Below are positions 38,188 to 48,310 of a DNA stretch of 64,000 bases, one piece after another (position 1 is the first letter of the stretch; every line of letters begins with the position of its first letter). A model generated the notes under the pieces. The model had not been told where the DNA came from and did not search any database. It worked only from the letters and a program-made list of their open reading frames with translations. The DNA is taken from positions 12,028,582-12,092,581 of the forward strand of contig NC_134311.1 of assembly GCF_949628215.1 (NCBI RefSeq), written 5' to 3'. The position numbers were made by a program, and so were the translations under genes. The stretch comes from Phalacrocorax aristotelis. Lineage: Eukaryota > Chordata > Aves > Suliformes > Phalacrocoracidae.

Positions 38188-41100
38188 TATTTAAGACCGT
38201 GCATAGAAAGTGTTTTTAATTTTTTTTTTCTTTTTATCCATATCCAACTTAATCCAACTGAGTGTTTATTAGGTTCAGTCTATACCCTTCACTGAAGCTC
38301 AGCCTAGCCACTAGGAAAGTTATTCGTCCTTGAAAAAGATATCACGACAAGGAAAGCTGAGTATAGATGATCTGTGGAAAGGGAATAGATGGAGAAATAA
38401 GAAGGAAAAGGTAAGAAACCCCTCAAACAAAAAGTAAAAAGGGCTGAATTCATTCACATTTTCCTAACTATTTTGTTTCACTGAAAGCATATTATAACTA
38501 CAGTGCAAGAGGGTTGGCTGTGGTAAGGTCATTACACAAAAGTTATTGTCTTTGGGATTTACCTTCAGTTCTGCTATGCTCCTCACATGGCTTTGGGAAG
38601 GCCTAGTGCACAAATTATTCAAACATGGAGCTGGCAGCTGCAGCTCTTCTGTTTTAACTGTGCAGCTAAGTCCAGCCTTTACTCCCATAAAATCCTACAA
38701 CAAATGGCAGGGCCTAATAAACTGTGACGAAAGAAGGAAATAAGAAATGAAGGCAGTAGAGTAAAGGAGAAGATAATACATGTTGTTGAGAAAAGGCTAG
38801 GTCCAAGGAGCATTCTGAAACAGTAGTAGAGATCGGTAAAAAAGAGTTGAACCATGAGACTGAAGGAAGGATTTGAGGTACCAATGGACTTTGGATCAGA
38901 CCTTTTACCTCTTTCCAGGAAAAAAACCTTACAGTAGAAGTCTCTAATTTCTTATTCTTCCAGCTGGACCTTCTTGGTGGGGAAGCACAGGCTGAAGTTC
39001 TTGGCTGAGCAGATGCCAAAGCATTATCATTCTTTCCATCCTGGAAAAGGAGGGAAAGTAGGAAAGTCGCACATCCCAAGATCAAAGATGGTTGTACAAT
39101 TATTATTTTCATGGCCAAGTTTTGAGATATCATCAAGCATTTACAAAAGACAGCATACGTCCTCTTTGGAGAAATGATAGCATTTTATTCAAGTTGAGAT
39201 TGAAATGTTATAAATTTGGCATCAGGAAACAGTTTTTCTCTGACACAAGTATATAAACAAACAAGTACCTAATCACTGTATCAGAAGCTCTGGTTCTTAT
39301 TGTTTGACAGCATTATGCCTAAGGCACAGGGGAAGCTTCTACATCAAAGTAAAAAGCTTATCTGCACAGGAAACAAAAGCTGTTCTGCTCTTCTCTGTTG
39401 CCTGTGCATTGAGGGGAGATGAGTGACCAGATATTCCAGGCAATTATAATGAATAAAGGTTAAGAAAATAATAATATTAAACATGAAACTTAAAAAAAAA
39501 TACAGCTGCTGCTATCTTTACCAATGGAATGTGCTTTAAAAATATGAAAAGCGTAGCATAGTAATTTGCATTCAAGCAAATAGAGCCCAGATCGGAAGAG
39601 AGCAATCCATCTAGCATAAATAAAACAGTGTGAGAATACAGGTCAGTTACACAAATGAAACAAAATGTCCTGACACGATATAGGAAGGTAAAAGTGAGTC
39701 TGTGTGTTTCAGCTGCACACTGATTTCTGTGTGTATATAAATGACATTTTTTCAGAAGAATCCAGTACCCAGAACTAGGTCTAGGTAGCAAAGGCTTTTA
39801 TATAACTGCTTCAAGTGCAATGAGTGCTGAAGAAACAACATGCAGACTTTGGTGTATATATCAGAATGTGGTGGATAAATTTATGTTTTGTGCTTTTCAG
39901 AAGCATGAAAAAAGAGTCCAAACACTTTTTTTAACACAGGAGAAGGGATACAAAGTGATGATTCAGACAGAGGACTTGCTTAAATAATTTCTATAGGCTA
40001 GAGTATACCTTAAGAATACTTGGCAGGGAAAGAGAGGGAAAAATCTACTTATAGCCTATGCCTATGAGGCTCAGCACTAAGAATAAAAAAGATCATAGGA
40101 CCATTTCTTCAGGACCATGATATAAATTTTAAATGGCAAGTACCTCTGTGTGGAGTTTTATGAAAATATTTGGTATGATTTAGTACAAATTCAGATGAAA
40201 TGAACATATTTGTTAGAGATTGCAATGGTTAGTTTTTAATCATGGCCTGTGTGTTTGCCTTTTTGTCATCATTGTAGTATATTTGTTTTGTCCCTTTATC
40301 CCTTACCGCCCACTGAACACACTATTTCGAATGTCACTCACTTACAGATTTCATGAGTATTGAACTTTGTTTCTTAAGTGCATCTAGTAATAAGGCGGAT
40401 AGTTTTGAGTGGGGGAGAAGGCTTGGAATATGGTCTGTGCTTTCCTTGAAAAGGAAGAAAAGAAACATCTAAACACTGAGATGTAGCATAATTGCCAGTT
40501 ATGTGGTCTACTTGACAAAGGTTGATTTTCAGTTTCTCTAGCATGTGTCTGTGTAAGCTACATGCATAACCACGTGTAGAAACAGTTTGTTCACATTCAT
40601 ACCTCAGTTTTGTGTAAACTGAATAAACAAGCTGCACATGGACTACTTTTAGGATTTCATGTCAGTGTTTTCAATGTGCCCTCCACACCTAGAATTAAGA
40701 ATTTCACAGGGGAGAACTGCCGGGCATTTACTGACGATTGCGTGGTATCTGGTACAGAATATATTAAATATAGCTGGTGAACCTTTCTAGCTGTGTGTTG
40801 ATTATTCTTCTTATAACTACCTTCATCCTCAATTAAACTTTTGTTCTGTGACTATAGATTGATTTTAATCACCCTAATCAAACACTATCACACACTAATT
40901 GTTCATTATGATTGCAGAATATCTTTACAACATCAGATTTTCAACTCATATGATTTTCAACTTTGTCTTAATTGCCAAAGTTAATTAAATTAATTGTGGA
41001 TTAAGTTACCTTAGCTAAGCTGATGACATACAGATTTACTATTCTTTCAATAAGAAAGTCATTAGCATTCATTAGATAAGCCTCATGATTGCTTTGCAGT

Positions 41101-43222
41101 ACAACATTGATAGATGAGTGTATAACAAAAGTTGTCTGAGTGTAAACAAAATGAAGCACCTAGTGGATACCTAAATACTTTTAAGGTGTAGTACATAATC
41201 AGAACACATTCTTTTCAAGACAGACATGGATAAGATAGTACCATGGTGACAATGGTTTTTGATTCCCCTCCATTTTTATTTTATTTGAGATCTGATTTTC
41301 TATACAAAGTACTTACTTATTGTTACATTTGAGAGCTTAGTTTTCTCATTTCTTAAGGAAATACACTTGAGAGCTTTAATTTTGTTACTCCTTAAGGGAA
41401 CATTATTATTTACTGCAATGTACAGCTTTGATCAGTTTAGCAATAGCATGTTTCATCACAGTGGGATGAACCCCATAAAGGTGAAGCAACATTGAATATA
41501 AACTCTGCTGTCTAGAACCTAAGCAGCAGCAATGAAACGACCTTCCTATTTCCATGGCTGCTGCTGTGCATAAAATATCAGAGAGGATCAAGAATGATGT
41601 CCAAATCACAGCTGACTGGATCTAATGCAGTTAGATGAGGGCTTGTCATGCATGAGCTATGGCACAGCTGAATACCTTGGTTTCAGCTAGAGCCAAATGT
41701 AAGGAAAGGTTAAAATTGGATTGGTCTTACAGAAATGAGAGATCAATTTTTGTCCCACACAGAGCGGTGAGAAAGACGGGCTCTGTGAAAAGAGACAGGG
41801 TTGGGTTGGGGAGGGTATGGAACTCAGAGATACTGTGAGATTATATGGTGACTGTCCTTTCAAGAGGACACAGTATGTTTTAATTCTACTCTACTTCAAC
41901 ATTAGACTGAGGTATTCCCACTTCACCAGGTTTTCTGGCTTTCAATGTTATAAGTAAATACACAACTTACTACTCAGGTTTAGTAAGTTGGCTGTTCTGA
42001 GATGTTAGAGATATGTACTACTGTCTTTGCAACAGTAAGACTCTCTACTCAAGTTAGAATTACATCGTTAGCAGGTTTTAGATAATGTGAAGCTGCTGGT
42101 TAGATGCTGCTTAGGGACGAAACCTTGCACAATACTTCCATCTGTAAATCTGATGATGGGGAATCCATTTTTGACCCTGATGACGTTAGTGCTTATTTAT
42201 AGTCATTTGTGCTTTGAGGAAAGAGAGGTAGAGTATGGGACTCTGCCTAACTGTGACTGATACCAGTTATAATCTCCTGTAGCAGAACAAACTACTTGTG
42301 ATGTATGCTGCAAAGCCCAGTTTTAAGTCATTTGTCAAGGCTCCTATAGAAGCCCTGTGGCAGAACTGCTACAAGACACTGCTCAGCTGCTTCAGCTGAA
42401 TTACCATTCTTTCTCCTTGCTTCCCCCACCAGATGGAAGAGGTGTTTGCCACATTCACTCATAAACTTTGGGTTATTCAACAAGTAAACCCAAAGCATAT
42501 AAGCAATGTCCTCCTGGAGTCAGCAGTTCTAATGCATTCTTAAAGCCGGGCAACCTGGTTAAACTAAATGAGAACAGGACCATGTGATAATTAGACTGTG
42601 TGTTTAAAGACTGCATGATAATCTTCACAAGCAAGATAGATGATACTGCTTTTCAGTTTTCAAATTATTATTTTCAAATTTATGAGTGCTTTGATTTATA
42701 CCCTTAATTATTAAGTTTGAACATAAAAAAATAATCGAACTTATAAATAAATAGATTGGGAGTATCTTATGTTGCTGCTTTGATATAGATGTGCCTGAAA
42801 TCTAAAATTTCTCACATCTTACCAGGGACCATGGTTAAAAATCCAGTAAACTACTGTGAAAGTACTAAATAAGAGTTCTGCTAGTACTGAAAGTGCTGCA
42901 ATATATATTTGTTGTTTGTATATATAAAAATACATTTTTCCAAAAGCAATTAAACCTTTCCATAATCTTTCATTCTTTAAATATTTATAAGACTGAATAT
43001 GCATCATTTCCAATTAACTTCCCTGGGTTACAACATTTACAGGAAAATGTTAATTGCAGCAATATCCATAGCAGTTTCATATACATATCACATTTTAATT
43101 TCAGAGTGCAATTTTCTTCCACTATTTATTTGCTACATATTTATTGTTTAGCAGTTGATTTTGAAACGTTTCAGTATATGTTAGGAACATACAGTGTTCC
43201 TTACATGAATTGTTAGGTTCAC

Positions 43223-43248
43223 ATATATATATATATATATATATATAT
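43223..43248. repeat. (AT)n dinucleotide repeat
   Basis: An uninterrupted AT run of about 13 units. Confidence 0.95.
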
Positions 43249-44130
43249 TCAGAAATCTATAGTTGGATCTTGAACAAGAGTATCTTAAATAGAAATAAAA
43301 ATTTTAGAGTCACTAGTAGATACTGGGGAATGTATGCTTCTGGGGATAAACTTAGTTGTCAACTATCTGTCTAAAGAGGCATTTGTGCTGCTTTGTAGAC
43401 AGGAATAGATGTGTTTAGATTAGCTAAGTAGTGAGCTATAGGTGCAAAATATAAGTATAGATTACACAGTACCGCCATTCCCCCATGAGGAAGAATTTAT
43501 TTCTGTAGGACTGGGGAAGTGTTATTGGATACGTTGGGATAAGTCTGGTTATTTCTCTTCATAACTATTTCAGCTGATGAAGGAGCACATATAAAAATAA
43601 TGGTTTAATTCTGTTATATTAAAATCCTGCAGAAGAAATTTAAACACTTAAACAAACACACAGGCTTCCACTTTTTAAGAAAACTTACCAGTCCAATGAG
43701 GAGGGGGTTCACTACCGTTGATTCTTGTATTGATTCTTCCATATTGATTCTATTAAAGTTCTATTTAACTGACTCCCAGACTTAGGCAATCTTATTAGAG
43801 GAATAAAGAAACAAATTATACTTGTTTTCAGTGATTGTTTTCACTTTCTTAGATGCTCAGATTCCAGGAAAATATCCAAATCAGGCTTAAATAAAATACA
43901 AAAGCAGATCTAGTCTGGCAGACCTGATTTACTAATTTTAAACAGTAAAGAGATATGTCATTTGAAGATATAAAAATAGACAACTGTATGCTGGAATAAA
44001 TATTTTTATACATTTTTAAACATATTCTGGAAAACAGCAGATGTTCTGTACCACATTTTTCTCCCCTGAAAATAGAGGGTTGAGATGCAGGTAGACAGAA
44101 ACATAGAATAGCCCTGGTTGGAAGAGACCT

Positions 44131-44954
44131 CAGAATCACAGAGCCACATAATCACAGAATCACAGGTTGGAAGGGACCTCAGGGATCATCTAGTCCAACC
44201 TTTCTGGGAAAAGCACAGTCTAGACAAGATGGCCCAGCACCCTGTCCAGACAGCTCTTGAAGGTGTCCAACGTGGCCAAGTCAACCACTTCCCTGGGGAG
44301 ATTATTCCAATGGTGACTGTCCTCACTGTGAAAAATTTCCCTCTCTTGTCCAATTGGAATCTTCCCAAGAAAAATTTGTGTCTGTTCCCCCTTGTCCTCT
44401 CCATGGGACTCTGTGTAACAACCATGTGTCCATGTAACTACCCCTTAAGTACTGGTACATGGTGATGAGATCCCCTCTGAGCCTCCTTTTCTCAAGGCTG
44501 AACAAATCCAGTTCTCCCAGCCTGTCCTCGTATGGCAGCCTTCCCAGTCCTCTGATCATCTTCATAGCCCTTCTCTGGACCCCTTCCAGCCTGTCCACAT
44601 CCTTTTTGTAGAGCCGGGACCAGAACTGTACACAGGACTCCAGGTGTGGCCTGAAAAGCACTGAGTACAGCGGGATGATGACTTCTCTATCTCTGTTGGC
44701 GATGCACTTTTTGATGCAAGCCAGCATCCTGTTGGCCTTCTTGGCCACAGCAGCACACTGTTTGCTCATGTTGAGCTTTGTGTCCACCAGGACCCCAGGT
44801 CCCTTTCCACAGAGCTGCTCTCCAGCCAGGTGGATCCCAGCCTGTACTGCACTCCCAGATTATGTTTTCCCAGGTTCATGATCTTGCACTTCTCCTTGTT
44901 GAACTTCATAAGGTTCTTGCTGGCCCACTCCTCCAGCTTATCCGGATCTCCCTG
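44131..44954 (-). mobile_element. CR1 LINE nested in the outer CR1's 3' UTR
   Basis: A 5'-truncated CR1 inserted in the same orientation. Its 3' tail is the reverse complement at 44131-44170 (CAGAATCACAGAG...). The minus-strand frame 44787-44323 reads [20 protein letters not shown] through to [15 protein letters not shown] and [14 protein letters not shown], which is ORF2 downstream of the RT palm. Another frame (44975-44766) holds LEEWASKNLMKFNKEKC. A frameshift near 44780 separates the two. Both edges fall inside the 3' UTR of the surrounding element, so it is younger than its host. Confidence 0.88.
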
Positions 44955-45430
44955 CAAGATCATCTGGTCCAACATTTCATGGGAAAGGGAGCTTGGATGA
45001 GATTATCTAGGACTCTGTCCAATTGCATCTTAAAAGCCTTCAGCAATGGGGACTCTACCATGCCCCTTAGGGAGGACATTCCAGTGAATGTTCATTCTAT
45101 GTTGAGACGAAATCTCTCACAGTGCAATGTGTACCAGTTGTCACTTGTCTTCTCCATGTGGATCCTTGTGAAGAGAGAGCCTCCAACCTCTTTGTAGCCA
45201 CCCTTGTGCTTTCAGGAAGCTGCTCTTGAATAACTCCCAGCACACACGAGCTACTTTGAACTCCATGGTTGCTCCCCATGGGCTCCCTCACAGCTGGGGT
45301 ATGATCATATTGAAATTGGTTGTTCTAAAATCCAGGGTTTTTGTTTACCACTGGTCTCCAGTGTGCCTAGGAGGATCTTAAAGCCCACAATGTTGTGGAT
45401 GCTGTATCTAGGGCTATCATTTCCAGGTAT

Positions 45431-45435
45431 GTTGT
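45431..45435. repeat. Target-site duplication, left copy (GTTGT)
   Basis: GTTGT directly precedes the TGTCCTGG start of the inserted LTR-derived element and is repeated directly after its CATGACA end. Confidence 0.8.
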
Positions 45436-46568
45436 TGTCCTGGTTTCGTGGGGCACGAAAGGTTTGAGATAACGACAGATTTTATTGGAATGTGCTAGAT
45501 GGAATTTATAGCGGTTATTGCTGTTTAGCTAGTAATTGGCAGGCTTCTGTGCTTGCTATGGGGCTTGCCTGACTTACTGTATGCCTTAAAATCTAGTGCT
45601 CATTAGTGGTGCTTTTTGCTTTCGCTGCTTGCTGCAATGCTGTACCGCTTATCACCTTACCCTGCCGGGCCTGGGAACACTCTGATAACAGCAACGGCCA
45701 GGCGCCTGGGCTGGCAGATGGCCAGGGCCCCGCTGCTGCTTCTGTGCGGCTGCACTGGACAGGCTGGGACTCCAGCGTGAACTCGAGTCAAAGGGACTGT
45801 GACCTGTGGATGAGTCCATGTGGGAGCAGGACACCCCAAAGCATCTGTGGCTGTGTATAAGCCCGTGCCAGAGCAGGTATCTCTCAAAGCATCTGTGGCC
45901 TTGGTTATGTCTGTGCCACAGCAGGTATGCCTCTGAGGCAATTGTGGCCCAAGGATAAATCCATCTTGGAGAAGGTACACCTCAAAGTGTCTGTGGATGT
46001 AGATAAGTCGGTGCTGCAGCAGGTACACCTCGAAGCATCAGTGGCTGTGCATAGGGTCGTGCCGGAGCGCCTCAAAGTGCATGGCCATGGATAAGCCCAA
46101 AATGGAGCATGCTTACTTCTGGAGGGACTGCAGCCATGGGGCAAAACCATCTTGGAGCAGGCTTACTTCTGGAGGGACTGCAGCCACGGGCAAGGCCTTG
46201 TTGGAGCAGGCTTACTTCTGGAGGGACTGCAGTCATGGGGCAAAACCATGTTGGAGCAGGTATAGCTCTGAAAGCATTGAGGCCCATGCAGAAGGCCATG
46301 CTGGAACAGGCACACCTCGAAGAGACTGTGGCTCTGGAGAAGTCTATGCTGCAGCAGGTGTGCCCCTGGAGATACTGTGGCTCCTGGGTAAGGCTCCACT
46401 TGGATCAGGTACAACCCTACAGGACTACAGGCTGTGGATAAGTCCAAACCAGAGCAGGGGCAAGGGTTGCCTCACTTTTACTCTTCCAATTCTCTCACTC
46501 ATCCCACCGGGGGGAGTGAGCAAGCAGCTGTGTGGTGCTTGGTTGCTGACTGGGGCTAAACCATGACA
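45436..46568 (+). mobile_element. Compact LTR-derived element with TSD, copy 2
   Basis: A 1,133-bp unit with TG...CA ends. The first 12 bases (TGTCCTGGTTTC) equal the LTR 5' terminus. They are fused straight to the second half of a Lys-type primer-binding site (CGTGGGGC, 45446). The interior (45446-46466) is the same as 8653-7633, with about ten differences and no net indel, and includes an 84-codon frame (45606-45860) identical in protein to the other copy. The last ~103 bp (46466-46568) are the LTR R-U5 end. U3, most of the 5' LTR, the primer-site first half and the polypurine region are missing. A GTTGT duplication flanks it, and it lies inside a CR1 endonuclease reading frame. Confidence 0.88.
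45770..46455 (+). repeat. Degenerate ~49-bp tandem array, copy 2
   Basis: About fourteen units of 48-51 bp, most opening with GGAGCAGG/GCAGCAGG and closing with a GATAAGTCCGTGCT-like end. One unit near 46070 is shortened. Three adjacent units (46104-46253) share CTTACTTCTGGAGGGACTGC and look recently amplified. A frame of 161 codons (46081-46566) runs across much of it and into the LTR end; I regard it as a by-product of unit length. It is the mirror of the array at 7644-8329. Confidence 0.8.
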
Positions 46569-46573
46569 GTTGT
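46569..46573. repeat. Target-site duplication, right copy (GTTGT)
   Basis: Matches 45431-45435 exactly. Removing the element and one copy restores the continuity of the surrounding CR1 sequence. Five bases is shorter than the 6 bp usual for ERVK integrases and equals the length usual for ERVL. Confidence 0.8.
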
Positions 46574-47245
46574 CAAGTAAGTCTTCCCAGTTTCTGAGCA
46601 GTAAATCCAGAAATGCGCTGTTCTTAATCAGAATGTCCAGCACCTGTAATGGTCTCAGAAAGAAAGCATTCCTCTATGCATTCCAGGAGCCTGATGGGCA
46701 ACTTGTGCGTTGCTGTGTTGTTTTACCAACAAATGTCCAGGTAATTGAAGTCAGTCATGAGGACCAGATTCTGTTTGTCCAAGGCTTCCTTGAGCAGCCA
46801 AAGTAGGGTTGTGTTGGCCTCATCATCCTGACTGGGAAGTTGGTAACAGAGACTTAACATAAGATCCCCCTTTCTGACATTTGCTTTAATCTTGATCTAA
46901 AGGCATTCAATAGAACTTTCATGATCTCCATAGCTTACCTCTGTACAATAAAATTTCTCTTTTAAATGAAGGGTAACTCCAACTCCTCTTCTTCCCTTAT
47001 CTTTCTGAAGGAGTTTGTAGCCACCCATCATGGTCTTCTAGTCATGGCAATTTCCCTACCATGCTTCTGTGTTTCCTATTGACATCATAACTCTCAGACT
47101 GGGCACAGAGCTCCAGCTCCTCCTGTCTGTTGCTCAGACTACATGTGTTGGTATACATGGACTTAAAGTGTCTGGACTTGGGCTTCTTACCTTTGGAAAG
47201 GGTTGGAGAGTATTCTCCAGTACTCTGGTAAGAGTGCTCATCCAC

Positions 47246-48310
47246 CCCGTTACTAACGGATATACAGGTGTCACATCTGTGGACCCTACCCCCAAGTTAA
47301 TTGGCTTAGAGCACAGTTCATTAAGCCAATCTGCTAATGAAGATTCTCCTGCCTCTTCTACATAAATGGATCCCATTTCTCCCCAGTAGAATCATAGAAT
47401 CATAGAATGGTTTAGGATGGAAAGGACCTTTTCAGGTCATCTAGTCCAAATCCCTCTGCAGTGAGCAGGGGCATCTTCAACTAGATCAGGTTGCCTACAG
47501 CTCCGTCCAACATGACATCAAATGTTTTTAGGGGCTGGGCCTCCAAAACCTCTCTGTTCAATAGGTTCCAGTGTTTCACCACACTCATAGTAAAATATTT
47601 TAGCCTTATATTCAGTCTAAATATATCCTCCTTTAGTTTAAAACAATTACCCCTTGTCCTGTCACAACAGGCCTTGCTAAAGAGATTGTCCCCATCCTTC
47701 CCATAGTCCCCCTTTAAGTACTGGAAGGCCACAGTAAGGTCTCCCCAGATCCTTCTCTTCTCCAGGCTGAACACCCCCAACTCTCTCAGCCTGTCCTTGT
47801 AGGACATACAATAGGTTATACGTGTTGAAGAATGTCCCTTGATCAGAAACCAAAGCCCTGGCAACAACACTAGCCACAAAGTCAGGCATTGGTCTGCATG
47901 ATACAACAACTTCTGCCTGCACCCCTGTCCCTGATGGGCAAGACAGAGCAGAAGATCACTCAGGTACCTGTTCCTCTCACTTGGGCCCCCACGTCTCTGA
48001 TATCCTGCTTGATCTGGCTCAGGTTTTGCTTGCATTGATGCCCACATGGAAAAGGAGTAGAGGATAGTAGTCTGCACTTTTAACCAGTTGTGGCAGTCTC
48101 TGTGGCATCCTTGACCTTGGCTCCTAGCAAGCTGCAAACTTTCCTTGACTGTATATCATGCCAGCATATGGGTGCCTCATTGCCTCTCAGCAGAGTCACC
48201 TGTCAACTAACACTCATGCCAGGCTAGCCTGGCTAGGTAGCTGGTTCTTGTTAGCTGCAGAGGCTGTTGCCTGGTCTCTAGACCACGCTTCTGACAACAT
48301 CAAAACATTG
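47246..48310 (-). pseudogene. ORF1 (SGNH esterase-like) remnant of outer CR1
   Basis: On the minus strand, decayed pieces of the CR1 ORF1 esterase domain are visible: LLRGNEAPIC near 48200-48165, a LLSSTPFPCG/LFHVG-type stretch near 48060-48030, and RNGIHLCRRGRRIFISRLA at 47380-47320. The last piece corresponds to the DG.HLS.RGK block of the family. The CR1 at 47389-47804 was inserted immediately before it, splitting the domain. Frameshifts and stops are frequent, and the GDS block has lost bases. It has no coding potential. Confidence 0.7.
47389..47804 (-). mobile_element. CR1 LINE nested in ORF1 of the outer CR1
   Basis: A 5'-truncated 416-bp CR1. Its tail is the reverse complement ATCATAGAATCATAGAATGG at the left edge. 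The minus-strand frame reads [20 protein letters not shown] and VKHWNLLNREVLEAQPLKTF, the intact-frame version of the ORF2 C-terminus that is frameshifted in the 15- and 62-kb copies. The insertion point falls inside the esterase domain of the older CR1, in the same orientation. Confidence 0.9.

Larger units (their letters stand above)
37303..44100. other. Intergenic, AT-rich
   Basis: About 6.8 kb with no interspersed repeat or gene recognised, apart from simple repeats listed separately. The stretch 40850-41130 is non-repetitive, AT-rich and dense in TTAATTAA/TAATTG cores (for example 40981-41000), again resembling conserved non-coding sequence. Confidence 0.45.
45216..47245 (-). pseudogene. 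ORF2 endonuclease remnant of outer CR1, interrupted
   Basis: On the minus strand the opening YTNTCSLSNRQEELELCAQ (frame 47245-47042) matches the start of CR1 ORF2. A diverged endonuclease middle follows (a readable LVLMTDFNYLDICW near 46790-46750). The frame LLLRNWEDLLDN at 46600-46574 then continues after the inserted LTR-derived element as IPGNDSPRYSIHNIVGFKIL (45430-45370). The domain is full of stops and indels. It ends in CWELFKSSFLKA, where the RT deletion begins. No activity is expected. Confidence 0.75.
44101..48310 (-). mobile_element. Outer CR1 LINE, near full-length but gutted by insertions
   Basis: An old minus-strand CR1 whose pieces are 48310-47805 (ORF1), 47388-46574 and 45435-45216 (ORF1 end and ORF2 endonuclease), 45215-44955 (ORF2 end/3' UTR) and 44130-44101 (tail). 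It is interrupted by a CR1 at 47389-47804, an LTR-derived element at 45436-46568 and a CR1 at 44131-44954. At each interruption the reading frame or 3' UTR resumes exactly. For example, GTTGGAAGAGACCT and CAAGATCATCTGGTCC rejoin as in the copy at 37.0 kb. In addition, at about 45215 the pre-RT region (CWELFKSSFLKA) jumps to the ORF2 C-terminus, so the RT is deleted. The 5' edge near 48310 is approximate. Confidence 0.87.

Noticed and set aside
45770..46455. Regularly spaced repeats resembling a CRISPR array
   Set aside because: Units are directly adjacent, degenerate and without unique spacers, and they lie inside an LTR element of a vertebrate genome.
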